From the NCBI RefSeq assembly GCF_914767665.1, contig NC_059508.1, forward strand, positions 23,559,501-23,623,500: a stretch of 64,000 bases of DNA. Direction: 5' to 3'. This stretch comes from Harmonia axyridis (taxonomy: Eukaryota; Arthropoda; Insecta; Coleoptera; Coccinellidae). The position numbers and the translations under genes were made by a program. Below are positions 51,701-62,428 of the stretch, piece after piece. Below the pieces are notes generated by a model. The model had not been told where the DNA came from. It searched no databases and saw only the letters and a list, made by a program, of their open reading frames with translations. The stretch's first letter is position 1; every line of letters begins with the position of its first letter.

Positions 51701-52828
51701 CAATTATCCAAGTAAGCCATTCCACATTGTTGATTTTCTTGGGCTCGGATGTCACGCAGGTAGCTGTAATCTCCCACGTGGTAAGGTCAATTGCTGCTGT
51801 AACCACGAATGCACGACTGACTTCTGTTGTTGATTTCATTCGTTTGTTATTTTCTTCAATGTTTCTCATTCTAACACTTTTCATCGTATTGCACAGTGAC
51901 CAAAGCTTGACACACGTGTCTAGGGAAACCACTTTGGTATGAGGGACTGCTCTTCTTCCCTTTTTTCTTTTTGATGAACAATTATCCAAGTAAGCCATTC
52001 CACATTGTTGATTTTCTTGGACTAGGATGTCACGCAGCTAGCTATAATCTCCCACGTGGAAAGGTCAATTGCTGCTGTGACCACAAATGCACGACTGACT
52101 TCTGTTGTTGATTTCATTTGTTTGTTATTTTCTTCTATGTTTCTCATTCTAACACTCTTCATCGTGTTGCACAGGGACGAAAGCTTGACACACATGTCTG
52201 AGAAAACCACTTTGGTATGAGGGACTGTTCTTATTCCCTTTTTTTTTGTTTAATCAACAATTATCCAAGTGAGCCATTCCACATTGTTGATTTTCTTGGA
52301 CTCGGATGTCACGCATGTAGCTACAATCTCTCAAATGGTAAGGTCAATTGCTGCTGTAACCAAAACTGGACGGCTGACTTCTGTTGTTGATTTCATTTGT
52401 TTGTTATTTCCTCCAATATTTCTTATTAAGCCATTCCACATTTTTGATTTCCTCCCACGTGGTAAGGTCAATTGCTGCTGTAACCAAAACTGGACGGTTG
52501 ACTTCTGTTGTTGATTTCATTTGTTGTTATTTCCTTCAATGTTTCTTACTCTAACACTTTTTGTCGTATTGCTGAGGGATGAAAGCTTGACACACGTGTC
52601 TAAGGAAACCACTTTGGTATAAAGGACTGTTCTTATTTCCTTTTTTTTGTTTAATCAACAATTATCCGAGTAGGCCATTCCACATTGTTGATTTTCTTGG
52701 ACTCGGATGTCTCGCAGGTAGCTATAATCTCCCACGTGGTAAGGTCAATTGCTGCTGTAACCACAAATGCACGACTGACTTCTGTTGTTGATTTCATTTG
52801 TTTGTTATTTCCTTCAATGTTTCTCATT
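48779..52828 (+). repeat. Domain C segmental unit, copy 2
   Basis: This is the duplicate of the preceding block. At its left end the monomer near 49,064 fuses what are two successive monomers in copy 1, so the offset changes from 4,564 to 4,288 bp. At its right end one of the two 138-bp units is missing, so the offset becomes 4,150 bp. Between those points I noticed only scattered differences, for example ggctcgg against ggcttgg near 46760/51048. The match fades in the unit that starts at 52,685. Confidence 0.88.
51506..51643 (+). repeat. 138-bp half-length satellite unit, domain C copy 2
   Basis: This is the counterpart of 47218-47355 at exactly 4,288 bp offset. Confidence 0.87.
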
Positions 52829-54440
52829 CTAACACTTTTCATCGTATTGCACAGGGACGAAAGCTTGACACACGTGTCTATGGAAACCACATTGGTATAA
52901 GGGACTGTTCTTACTTCATTCTTTCTGTATAATGATCAATTATCCAAGTAAGTCATTCCACATTGTTGATTTTCTTGGACTCGGATGTCACGCAGGTAGC
53001 TATAATCTCCCACGTGGTAAGGTCAATTGCTGCTGTAACCACAAATGCACGACCGACTTCTGTTGTTGATTTCATTCGTTTGTTATTTTCTTCAATGTTT
53101 CTCATTCTAACACTTTTCATCGTATTGCACAGGGACGAAAGCTTGACACACGTGTCTATGGAAACCACATTGGTATAAGGGACTGTACTTACTTCATTCT
53201 TTCTGTATAATGATCAATTATCCAAGTAAGTCATTCCACATTGTTGATTTTCTTGGACTCGGATGTCACGCAGGTAGCTATAATCTCCCACGTGGTAAGG
53301 TCAATTGCTGCTGTAATCACAAATGCACGACTGACTTCTGTTGTTGATTTGATTTGTTTGTTATTTCCTTCAATGTTTCTCATTCTAACACTTCTCATCG
53401 TATTGCACAGGGACGAAAGCTTGACACACGTGTCTATGGAAACCACATTGGTAAAAGGGACTGTTCTTATTTCCTTTTTTCTGTATAATGATCAATTATC
53501 CAAGTAAGCCATTCCACATTGTTGATTTTCTTGGACTCGGATGACACGCAGGTAGCTATAATTTTTTACGTGGTAAGGTCAATTGCTGCTGTAACCACAA
53601 ATGCACGACTGACTTCTGTTGTTGATTTCATTTGTTTGTTATTTCCTTTAATGTTTCTCATTCTAACACTTTTCATCGTATTGCACAGGGACGAAAGCTT
53701 GACACACGTGTCTAAGGAAACCACTTTGGTATAAGGGACTGTTCTTATTCCCTTTTTTTTGTTCAATCAACAATTATCCAAGTGAGCCATTCCACATTGT
53801 TGATTTTCTTGGACTCGGATGTCACGTATGTAGCTACAATCTCTCAAATGGTAAGGTCAATTGCTGCTGTAACCAAAACTGGACGGCTGACTTCTGTTGT
53901 TGATTTCATTTGTTTGTTATTTCCTCCAATATTTCTTATTAAGCCATTCCACATTTTTGATTTCCTCCCACGTGGTAAGGTCAATTGCTGCTGTAACCAC
54001 AAATGCACGACTGACTTCTGTTGTTGATTTCATTCGTTTGTTATTTCCTTCAATGTTTCTTACTCTAACACTTTTTGTCGTATTGCTGAGGGATGAAAGC
54101 TTGACACACGTGTCTAAGGAAACCACTTTGGTATAAAGGATTGTTCTTATTTCCTTTTTTTTGTTTAATCAACAATTATCCGAGTAGGCCATTCCACATT
54201 GTTGATTTTCTTGGACTCGGATGTCTCGCAGGTAGCTATAATCTCCCACGTGGTAAGGTCAATTGCTGCTGTAACCACAAATGCACGACTGACTTCTGTT
54301 GTTGATTTCATTTGTTTGTTATTTCCTTCAATGTTTCTCATTCTAACACTTCTCATCGTATTGCACAGGGACGAAAGCTTGACACACGTGTCTATGGAAA
54401 CCACATTGGTATAAGGGACTGTTCTTATTCCCTTCTTTCT
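52829..54440 (+). repeat. Final forward-oriented array segment before the inversion
   Basis: Monomers at 52963, 53241 and 53519 resemble the end of HOR A (32608, 32883, 33161). Instead of the anchor class there follows the doubly deleted dimer (53797-54198), then a 'gatgtctcgcagg' class monomer (54199) that stops in the linker at 'ttctttct'. The second half of the dimer here carries 'accacaaatgcacgac', where the other copies have the 'accaaaactggacgg' form, suggesting local exchange or conversion. Confidence 0.85.
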
Positions 54441-54446
54441 GGCCAT
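54436..54446. other. Satellite orientation switch (inversion junction)
   Basis: Up to 54,440 the + strand reads the T-rich monomer strand and ends in 'cttattcccttctttct'. From 54,441 it reads the complementary A-rich strand, starting 'ggccattgacctt' (normal inverted form 'gcaattgacctt'). The two sides meet at non-corresponding phases of the monomer: linker on the left, the caattg region on the right. The right side is not the reverse complement of the sequence just left of the junction, so a simple fold-back read is unlikely. All later satellite in the window keeps the inverted orientation. Confidence 0.92.
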
Positions 54447-57400
54447 TGACCTTAACACGTGGGAGATTATAGCTACCTGCGTGACATCGTAGTCCAAGAA
54501 AATCAACAATGTGGAATGGCTCACTTGGATAATTGTTCATCGAAATGAAAAAAGGGAATAAAAACAGTCCCTTATACCAAAGTGGTTTCCTTAGACACGT
54601 GTGTCAAGCTTTCGTCCCTGTGCAATACGATGAAAAGTATTAGAATGTGAAACATTGAAGAAAATAACAAACGAATGAAATCAACAACAGAAGTCAGTCG
54701 TGCATTTGTGGTTACAGCAGCAATTGACCTAACCACGTGGGAGGTTATAGCTCCCTGCGTGACATCCGAGTCCAAGGAAATCAACAATGTGGAATGGCTT
54801 ACTTGGATAATTGTTCATTAAACAAAAAGAAGGGAATAAGAACAGTCCCTCATACCAAAGTGGTTTCCTTAGACACATGTGTCAAGCATTCGTCCCTGTG
54901 CAATACGATGAAAAGTGTTAGAATGAGAAACATAGAAGGAAATAACAAACAAATGAAATCAACAACAGAAGTCAATCATGCATTCGTGGTTACAGCACGA
55001 ATGGACCTTACCACGTGAGAGATTATAGCTACCTGCGTGACATCCGAGTCCAAGAAAATCAACAATGTGGAATGGCTTACTTGGATAATTGTTCATTAAA
55101 CAAAAAGGAGGGAATAAGAACAGTCCCTTATACCAAAGTGGGTTCCTTAGACACATGTGTCAAGCTTTCGTCCCTGTGCAATACGATGAATAGTGTTAGA
55201 ATGAGAAACATTGAAGAAAATAACAAACGAATGAAATCAACAACAGAAGTCAGTCGAGCATTTGTGGTTACAGCAGCAATTGACCTTACCACGTGGGAGA
55301 TTATAGCTACCTGCGTGACATCCGAGTCCAAGAAAATCAACAATGTGGAATGGCTTACTTGGATAATTGTTCATCAAAAAGAAAAAAGGGAATGAGAACA
55401 AACCCTTGTGGTTTCCGTAGACACGTGTGTCAAGCTTTCGTCCCTGTGCAATACGATGAAAAGTGTTAAAATGAGAAACATAGAAGGAAATAACAAACAA
55501 ATGAAATTAACAACAGAAGTCAGTCGTGCATTTGTGGTTACAGCAGCAATTGACCTTACCACGTGGGAGATTATAGCTAGCTGCGTGACATCCTAGTCCA
55601 AGAAAATCAAAAATGTGGAATGGCTTACTTGGATAATTGTTCATCAAAAAGAAAAAAGGGAATAAGAACAGTACCTCATACCAATGTGGCTTCCTTAGAC
55701 ACGAAAGTCAAGCTTTCGTCCCTGTGTAATACGATGAAAAGAGTTAGAATGAGAAACATTGAAGGAAATAACAAACAAATGAAATCAACAACAGAAGTCA
55801 GTCGTGCATTTGTGGTTACAGCAGCAATTGACCTCACCACGTGTGAGATTATAACTACCTGCGTGACATTCGAGTCCAAGAAAATCAACAATGTGGAATG
55901 GCTTACTTGGATAATTGATCATTATACAGAAAGAATGGAATAAGAACAGTCCTTTATACCGATGTGGTTTCCATAGACACGTGTGTCAAGCTTTCGTCCC
56001 TGTGCAATACGATGAAAAGTGTTAGAATGAGAAACATTGAAGAAAATAACAAACGAAAGAAATCAACAACAGAAGTCAGTCGTGCATTTGTGGTTACAGC
56101 AGCAATTGACCTTACCACGTTAAAGATTATAGCTACCTGCGTGTCATCCGAGTCCAAGAAAATCAACAATGTGAAATGGCTTACTTAGATAATTGATCAT
56201 CATACAGAAAGAAAGGGAATAAGAACAGTGTCTTATACCAATGTGGTTTCCATAGACACGTGTGTCAATCTTTCGTCCCTGTGCAATACGATGAGAAGTG
56301 TTAGAATGAGAAACATTGAAGGAAATAACAAACAAATGAAATCAACAACAGAAGTCAGCCGTCCAATTGTGGTTACAGCAGCAATTGACCTTACCACGTG
56401 GGAGATTATAGCTACCCGCGTGTCATCCGAGTCCAAGAAAATCAACAATGTGGAATGGCTTACTTGGATAATTGTTCATTAAACAAAAAGAAGGGAATAA
56501 GAATAGTCCCTTATTCCAAAGTGGTTTCCTTAGACACGTGTGTCATGCTTTCGTCTCTGTGCAATACGATGAAAAGTGTTAGAATGAGAAACATAGAAGG
56601 AAATAAAAAACAAATGAAATCAACAACAGAAGTCAGTCGTGCATTTGTGGTTACAGCAGCAATTGACCTTACCACGTGGGAGATTATAGCTACCTGCGTG
56701 ACATCCGAGTCCAAGAAAATCAACAATGTGGAATGGCTTACTTGGATAATTGATCATTATACAGAAAGAATGAAGTAAGAACAGTCCCTTATACCAATGT
56801 GGTTTCCATAGACACGTGTGTCAAGCTTTCGTCCCTGTGCAATACGATGAAAAGTGTTAGAATGAGAAACATTGAAGAAAATAACAAACGAATGAAATCA
56901 ACAACAGGAGTCAGTCGTGCATTTGTGGTTACAGCAGCAATTGACCTTACCACGTAAAAGATTATAGCAACCTGCGTGTCATCCGAGTCCAAGAAAATCA
57001 ACAATGTGGAATGGCTTACTTGGATAATTGATCATTATACAGAAAGAAGGGAATAAGAACAGTCCCTTATACCAATGTGGTTTCCATAGACACGTGTGTC
57101 AAGCTTTCGTCCCTGTGCAATACGATGAGAAGTGTAAGAATGAGAAACATTGAAGGAAATAACAAACAAATCAAATCAACAACAGAAGTCAGTCGTGCAT
57201 TGGTGATTACAGCAGCAATTGACCTTACCACGTGGGAGATTATAGCTACCTGCGTGACATCCGAGTCCAAGAAAATCAACAATGTGGAATGGCTTACTTG
57301 GATAATTGATCATTATACAGAAAGAATGAAGTAAGAACAGTCCCTTATACCAATGTGGTTTCCATAGACACGTGTGTCAAGCTTTCGTCCCTGTGCAATA

Positions 57401-59135
57401 CGATGAAAAGTGTTAGAATGAGAAACATTGAAGAAAATAACAAACGAATGAAATCAACAACAGAAGTCAGTCGTGCATTTGTGGTTACAGCAGCAATTGA
57501 CCTTACCACGTGGGACATTATAGCTACCTGCGTGACATCCGAGTCCAAGAAAATCAACAATGTGGAACGGCTTACTTGGATAATTGTTCATTAAACAAAA
57601 AGAATTGAATAAGAACAGTCCCTTATACCAAAGTGGTTTCCTTAGACACGTGTGTCAAGCTTTCGTCCCTGTGCAATACGATGAAAAGTGTTAGAATGAG
57701 AAACATTGAAGGAAATAACAAACAAATGAAATCAACAACAGAAGTCAGTCGTGCATTTGTGGTTACAGCAGCAATTGACATTACCACGTTACAGATTATA
57801 GCTACCTGCGTGTCATCCGAGTCCAAGAAAATCAACAATGTGGAATGGCTTACTTGGATAATTGATCATCATACAGAAAGAAGGGAATAAGAACAGTCCC
57901 TTATACCAATGTGGTTTACATAGACACGTGTGTCAAGCCTTCGTGCCTGTGCAATACGATGAAAAGTGTTAGAATGAGAAACATTGAAGGAAATTACAAA
58001 CAAATGAAATCAACAACAGAAGTCAGTCGTGCATTTGTGGTTACAGCAGCAATTGACCTTACCACGTGGGAGATTATAGCTACCTGCGTGACATCCGAGT
58101 CCAAGAAAATCAACAATGTGAAATGGCTTACTTGGATAATTGTTCATTAAACAAAACGAAGGGAATAAGAACAGTCCCTTATACCAAAGTGGTTTCCTTA
58201 GACACCTGTGTCAAGCTTTCGTCCCTGTGCAATACGATGAAAAGTGTTAGAATGAGAAACATAGAAGGAAATAACAAACAAATGAAATCAACAACAGAAG
58301 TCAGTCGTGCATTTGTGGTTACAGCAGCAATTGACCTTACCACGTGGGAGATTATAGCTACCTGCGTGACATTCGAGTCCAAGAAAATCAACAATGTGGA
58401 ATTGCTTACTTGGATAATTGTTGATTGAACAAAAAGAAGGGAATAAGAACAGTCCCTTATACCAAAGTGGTTTCCTTAGACACGTGTGTCAAGCTTTCGT
58501 CCCTGTGCAATACGATGAGAAGTGTTAGAATGAGAAACATTGAAGGAAATAACAAACAAATGAAATCAACATTAGATGTCAGTCGTGCATTTGTGGTTAC
58601 AGCAGCAATTGACCTTACCACGTGGGAGATTATAGCTACCTGCGTGACATCCGAGTCCAAGATAATCAACAATGTGGAATGGCCTACTTGGATAATTGTT
58701 GATTAAACAAAAAAAAGAGAATAAGAACAGTTCCTTATACCAAAGTGGTTTCCTTAGACACGTGTGTCAAGCTTTCGTCCCTGTGCAATACGATGAAAAG
58801 TGTTAGAATGAGAAACATAGAAGGAAATAACAAACAAATGAAATCAACAACAGAAGTCAGTCGTGCATTTGTGGTTACAGCAGCAATTGACCTTACCACG
58901 TGGGAGATTATAGCTACCTGCGTGACATCCGAGTCCAAGAAAATAAACAATGTGGAATAGCCTACTTGGATAATTGTTGATTGATCAAAAAAAAAAATAA
59001 GAACAGTCCCTTATACCAAAGTGGTTTCCTTAGACACGTGTGTCAAGCTTTCGTCCCTGTGCAATACGATGAGAAGTGTTAGAATGAGAAACATTGAAGG
59101 AAATAATAAACAAATGAAATCAACAACAGAAGTCA
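54441..59135 (-). repeat. Inverted satellite array, domain D
   Basis: About 17 monomers run in the minus orientation at the same ~278-bp period. Read in monomer orientation (descending coordinates), the classes at 57623, 57345, 57067 and 56789 match the HOR A order 28589, 28867, 29145, 29423. The monomers at 58457 and 58179 carry domain B markers. Monomers nearest the junction (54,441-55,600) have more private changes, such as cacatgtgtc, gaatagtgtt, 'acgtgagag', and a shortened linker near 55,400 where 'agtcccttatacc' is largely lost. The segment ends at 'gaagtca', where the retroelement begins. Confidence 0.9.
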
Positions 59136-62123
59136 CTTAACCTCGGTCTCCGCCGTGATTTCGCGTGGAATTTCGTCATAGCGGACGTGTCCAAGGCCAT
59201 CATCGGGGTGGACTTTTTAACCCATTACGACCTCCTCGTGGATCTGCGCAACGGACTCTTACTTGACCGATCCACGAGTCTCAGTGTCACGGGACGAGAC
59301 TCCAAGTGCGCGACTATCGCCGGAATTCGGACATCCGCAGGCGATACTCGATATCACGCGTTGCTCCAGCAGTTCCCGGAGCTGACGCGCCCCGATGGCG
59401 CTTGCAAAGCAGCGGATGTGAAACACCGTACAGTACATCACATCCACACCACACCCGGACAACCCGTCTTCCAGAAGCCACGTCGCCTAGCCGCGGACCG
59501 TTACCTCGCCGCTAGGAAGGAATTCGAATCCATGCTTCAATTGGGGATTTGTCGCCCATCGAAGAGCAGTTGGGCTTCGCCACTCCACATGGTGCCAAAG
59601 AAGGGAGACGAATGGCGCCCTTGTGGAGACTACCGGGGACTAAACGCGCGCACTTTACCAGACCGGTATCCAGTGCGCCACATCCAGGACTTCGCCCAAA
59701 TGCTCCGTGGAAAGTCAATTTTCTCCACCATTGACCTGGTACGAGCGTACCATCATATCCCGGTGGCCCCTGAAGACGTGGAGAAGACGGCCATCACCAC
59801 TCCGTTCGGATTATTCGAATTCCCGGCAATGAGCTTTGGACTACGAAACGCAGCCCAAACATTCCAGCGGTTCATCGACGAGGTTCTCCGGGGACTCGAC
59901 TTCGTATATGCCTATATTGACGACCTACTGGTGGCCTCCTCGTCCGAGGAAGAGCATCATGAACACCTACGCATTCTATTCGAACGTCTCCAGCGGTACG
60001 GAATTGTCGTCAATTCAGCGAAATGTCACTTTGGCGCTAAGGAAGTAAAGTTCTTGGGATACCTAGTATCTGGTGATGGAACAAAACCACTCCCCGAGAA
60101 AGTCGCTGCCATCCGCGAATATCCCAGGCCAACAACAGCAAAAGATCTCCGACAATTCCTTGGCATGTTGAACTTCTACAGGCGTTTCATGCCCGGAACT
60201 GCTAAGACCCAGGCACCACTCAATGACCTGCTCCAAGGAAACATCAAAAAGAAGACACCAGTGAATTGGAACGACAACGCTGATGCCGCATTCGCCGCAT
60301 GCAAGGAAGAACTTGCAAAAGCGACACTTCTGGCACACCCCGAACTTGGCGCCGAGGTCTCTTTGGTTTGTGATGCATCGGACCACACAATTGGAGCTGC
60401 ACTACATCAACGGGTTGGCAACGAGTGGGAACCACTCGGTTTTTTTTCGAAGAAGCTGGCTGGCGCTGAGTGCAAGTACAGCGCCTACGATCGGGAACTC
60501 CTGGCCATCTACAAGTCGGTCAAGTACTTCCGACACATGGTTGAAGGACGCCACTTCTTCATTTTTACTGACCATAAGCCGTTGACCTTCGCCTTCAGTC
60601 AAAAGTCCGATCAATGCTCCCCACGCCGATACCGCCACCTGGACTTCATCGGGCAGTTCACTACAGATATCCGGCATATATCCGGAAAAGAAAACGTCGT
60701 CGCAGATGCCCTTTCCAGGGTGGACGAGATCGCAGCACCACTCGACTTCGAGGCCCTCGCAGCATCCCAGCAATGTGACCCAGAGCTCCAGGAGTTCCGC
60801 CAGAAGCAAGACTCTGGCTTACTTCTACGCCAAGTCACGATACCCGGATCCAACGCTGCCGTCTTCTGCGATATATCCACCACTAAGGCACGACCCTTCC
60901 TGACGGCTCCATTCCGGAAACCAGCTTTTGACGCCATCCACGGCCTGTCCCATCCAGGCGCCAAGGCCACCACAAAGCTGATGAGCCAGCGATACGTCTG
61001 GCCCTCCATTTCCAAAGATTGCCGAACGTGGTCCCGAGTCTGCATCCAGTGCCAGCGGTCAAAAGTGTCACGACATGTTTCGTCTCCGATCGGTAACTTT
61101 ACACCGCCGTCGAGCCGTTTCGAACATGTGCACATCGACCTGATCGTGATGCCATTTTCCAAAGGATATCGGTATTGCCTCACCTGCGTCGATCGATTTT
61201 CTCGATGGCCAGAAGCGATACCGCTCCAAGACCAGACAGCAGAAACCGTCGCCCGAGCATTTTACACTAACTGGGTTGCCAGGTTTGGCGTCCCGCTCCG
61301 GGTAACTACAGACCAAGGACGTCAATTCGAGTCCTACCTATTTCGCTGCTTGAATAAGCTACTAGGGACGGACCACCTCAGAACCACGGCGTACCACCCG
61401 GCCGCCAACGGAATGGTCGAACGACTCCACCGTCAGCTCAAAGCTTCCATTAAATGCTTGGACTCTGACACATGGGTCCACACACTACCCACTGCACTAC
61501 TGGGGATCCGCGCCGCTTGGAAAGAAGATCTCCAATCCACCACCGCTGAGATGATATACGGAGAACCACTCCGTCTTCCTGGTGAGTTCCTGGGTTCGAC
61601 GTCGACGATGAACCTGGATAACTCCGACGATTTCGTTCGCGACCTGCGCCAGCACTTTCAGGCGCTCCGACCAGTCAGTGGCACCAGGCACGGTGAGCGG
61701 AAGATCTTCGTCTTTAAAGATCTCGCCACCGCATCCCACGTCTTCGTAAGGCACGACGCCGTTCGGCGTCCGCTCCAGCACCCCTACGATGGACCGTTTG
61801 AGGTGGTTTCTCGAGCCGAAAAGCACTACACCCTCCGAATTCACGGTACCAACGTCCCGGTCTCGATCGACAGGCTGAAACCAGCCTACATCGCGGTCAG
61901 CGAAAATTCACCGGAGGACGCTGTAAATTCGAACAAGGACGATCAAGACGAAGGAATTCTTCTCTTTGTACCAGACGAGAACTCACCCCCGGCCCAACAA
62001 CCCATCCCACCTGCTCCAGCAGAACCAGAGGCAGCAACGCAAGCGCCAGCAGTACGACGACCTTACACGACCAGATCAGGTCGGCAAGTTCATTTCCCCG
62101 AGCGTTTCCAGGCGGGGATGTAA
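59136..62123 (+). CDS. pol: Retrotransposon Pol polyprotein, partial at 5' end (PR remnant-RT-RNase H-IN)
   Basis: Pol copies element RNA to DNA and integrates it. The frame is open from the truncation point to TAA at 62121-62123 (995 codons). It has no true start; numbering here counts the in-frame GTG at 59187 as residue 1. Upstream residues and IIGVDFL (5-11) are the C-terminal part of a retropepsin; its catalytic Asp motif is lost. RT spans roughly 94-292 with D183 and the YIDD box at 243-246. RNase H spans about 391-511 with D396, E437, D462 and D507. The integrase zinc finger uses H585, H589, C619 and C622. The integrase core has D651, D709 and E745, the usual D-35-E spacing for the last pair. 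A GPF-like C-terminal motif (PYDGPF, 866-871) and DRLKPA (895-900) follow, then a proline-rich tail and a basic TTRSGRQVHFP stretch. I saw no stop or frameshift and all catalytic residues are present, so this copy is young or recently homogenised. Confidence 0.93.
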   Translation, partial: LNLGLRRDFAWNFVIADVSKAIIGVDFLTHYDLLVDLRNGLLLDRSTSLSVTGRDSKCATIAGIRTSAGDTRYHALLQQFPELTRPDGACKAADVKHRTVHHIHTTPGQPVFQKPRRLAADRYLAARKEFESMLQLGICRPSKSSWASPLHMVPKKGDEWRPCGDYRGLNARTLPDRYPVRHIQDFAQMLRGKSIFSTIDLVRAYHHIPVAPEDVEKTAITTPFGLFEFPAMSFGLRNAAQTFQRFIDEVLRGLDFVYAYIDDLLVASSSEEEHHEHLRILFERLQRYGIVVNSAKCHFGAKEVKFLGYLVSGDGTKPLPEKVAAIREYPRPTTAKDLRQFLGMLNFYRRFMPGTAKTQAPLNDLLQGNIKKKTPVNWNDNADAAFAACKEELAKATLLAHPELGAEVSLVCDASDHTIGAALHQRVGNEWEPLGFFSKKLAGAECKYSAYDRELLAIYKSVKYFRHMVEGRHFFIFTDHKPLTFAFSQKSDQCSPRRYRHLDFIGQFTTDIRHISGKENVVADALSRVDEIAAPLDFEALAASQQCDPELQEFRQKQDSGLLLRQVTIPGSNAAVFCDISTTKARPFLTAPFRKPAFDAIHGLSHPGAKATTKLMSQRYVWPSISKDCRTWSRVCIQCQRSKVSRHVSSPIGNFTPPSSRFEHVHIDLIVMPFSKGYRYCLTCVDRFSRWPEAIPLQDQTAETVARAFYTNWVARFGVPLRVTTDQGRQFESYLFRCLNKLLGTDHLRTTAYHPAANGMVERLHRQLKASIKCLDSDTWVHTLPTALLGIRAAWKEDLQSTTAEMIYGEPLRLPGEFLGSTSTMNLDNSDDFVRDLRQHFQALRPVSGTRHGERKIFVFKDLATASHVFVRHDAVRRPLQHPYDGPFEVVSRAEKHYTLRIHGTNVPVSIDRLKPAYIAVSENSPEDAVNSNKDDQDEGILLFVPDENSPPAQQPIPPAPAEPEAATQAPAVRRPYTTRSGRQVHFPERFQAGM

Positions 62124-62141
62124 TATATCGTTAATCACTAG

Positions 62142-62152
62142 CAAGGGGGTAC
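62142..62152 (+). promoter_or_regulatory. Polypurine tract (plus-strand primer site)
   Basis: The run caagggggtac lies 18 bases after the pol stop and directly before the TGTGGGG that starts the probable 3' LTR. In LTR retroelements such a purine run resists RNase H and primes plus-strand DNA synthesis. Position and composition fit; the exact primer ends cannot be read from sequence. Confidence 0.75.
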
Positions 62153-62428
62153 TGTGGGGATTACAGATTCCTGCGTTACCATCATGGTGGCGCCGCCAAC
62201 CAGGTTAACGCTTCCCCCAACAGAGGGCGCAACAATCTGTTTAAGCCTCGAAGTACACATCTTAAACGGAATATAAGCCGAAGATTTCCTGTCAGATATT
62301 AACCTGCCTTACGCAGCACTTTGAGTTTTATATTATATCTGTTTGTATATTTTATTTTACTGTTTTATTTTTTCCCCGCTAACCAGGAGTAGGCAGATAG
62401 AGGCCTAGTTAGCGCATGTCCTGTTACA
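62153..62428 (+). repeat. Probable 3' LTR (about 276 bp)
   Basis: It starts TGTGGGG right after the polypurine tract and may end at 'ctgttaca' (62421-62428), giving TGT...ACA termini. It is non-coding with an AT-rich stretch in its second half (62,325-62,370). No second LTR is available for comparison because the 5' end of the element is absent, so the right boundary is a judgement from terminal bases and could lie up to about 74 bp further right. Confidence 0.6.
62272..62294 (+). promoter_or_regulatory. Possible LTR core promoter (TATA-like box and initiator)
   Basis: A TATAAG at 62272-62277 is followed 20 bases later by tcagat (62292), which resembles an arthropod-type TCAGT initiator. The spacing is slightly short for a classical TATA-initiator pair. 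A second TATA-like stretch (ttttatattatatc) starts near 62326. This is a weak, motif-only call. Confidence 0.3.

Larger units (their letters stand above)
59136..62428 (+). mobile_element. Ty3/gypsy-type LTR retrotransposon, 5'-truncated
   Basis: This insert lies in the inverted array and is visibly more GC-rich than the satellite. It begins inside the protease region of pol, so the 5' LTR, primer binding site, gag and the protease active site are missing. RT, RNase H and integrase follow in one open frame, then a polypurine tract and a probable 3' LTR. The domain order RT-RNase H-integrase is that of Ty3/gypsy elements (Metaviridae) and excludes Ty1/copia, in which integrase precedes RT. No envelope-like frame is present. 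The left boundary is sharp: satellite 'gaagtca' then element 'cttaacctcgg'. The satellite phases on the two sides do not match as a simple insertion would, so the truncation may have come with a rearrangement. Confidence 0.93.

Noticed and set aside
1..54440. CRISPR array or bacterial repeat system
   Set aside because: The repeats are 278-bp direct tandem units with no unique spacers, there are no cas-like genes, and the window holds a eukaryotic LTR retrotransposon.
54436..54446. Inversion as a fold-back sequencing chimera
   Set aside because: A fold-back would place the reverse complement of the bases just left of the junction on its right. Here the right side starts at a different monomer phase and in a diverged monomer. 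Misassembly is still possible and needs reads to exclude.
59136..59186. GTG at 59187 as a real start codon for Pol
   Set aside because: The frame is open upstream to the junction and the upstream residues continue the protease domain, so the protein is truncated by the junction rather than initiated there.
60611..61183. 190-codon minus-strand ORF and other ORFs overlapping pol
   Set aside because: They lie antisense or out of frame to the clear Pol reading frame and show no domain of their own; shadows of a GC-richer coding region.
62153..62428. The 276-bp LTR as a converted satellite monomer, because its length is close to 278 bp
   Set aside because: No satellite landmarks are present and it follows a polypurine tract; the similar length is coincidence.
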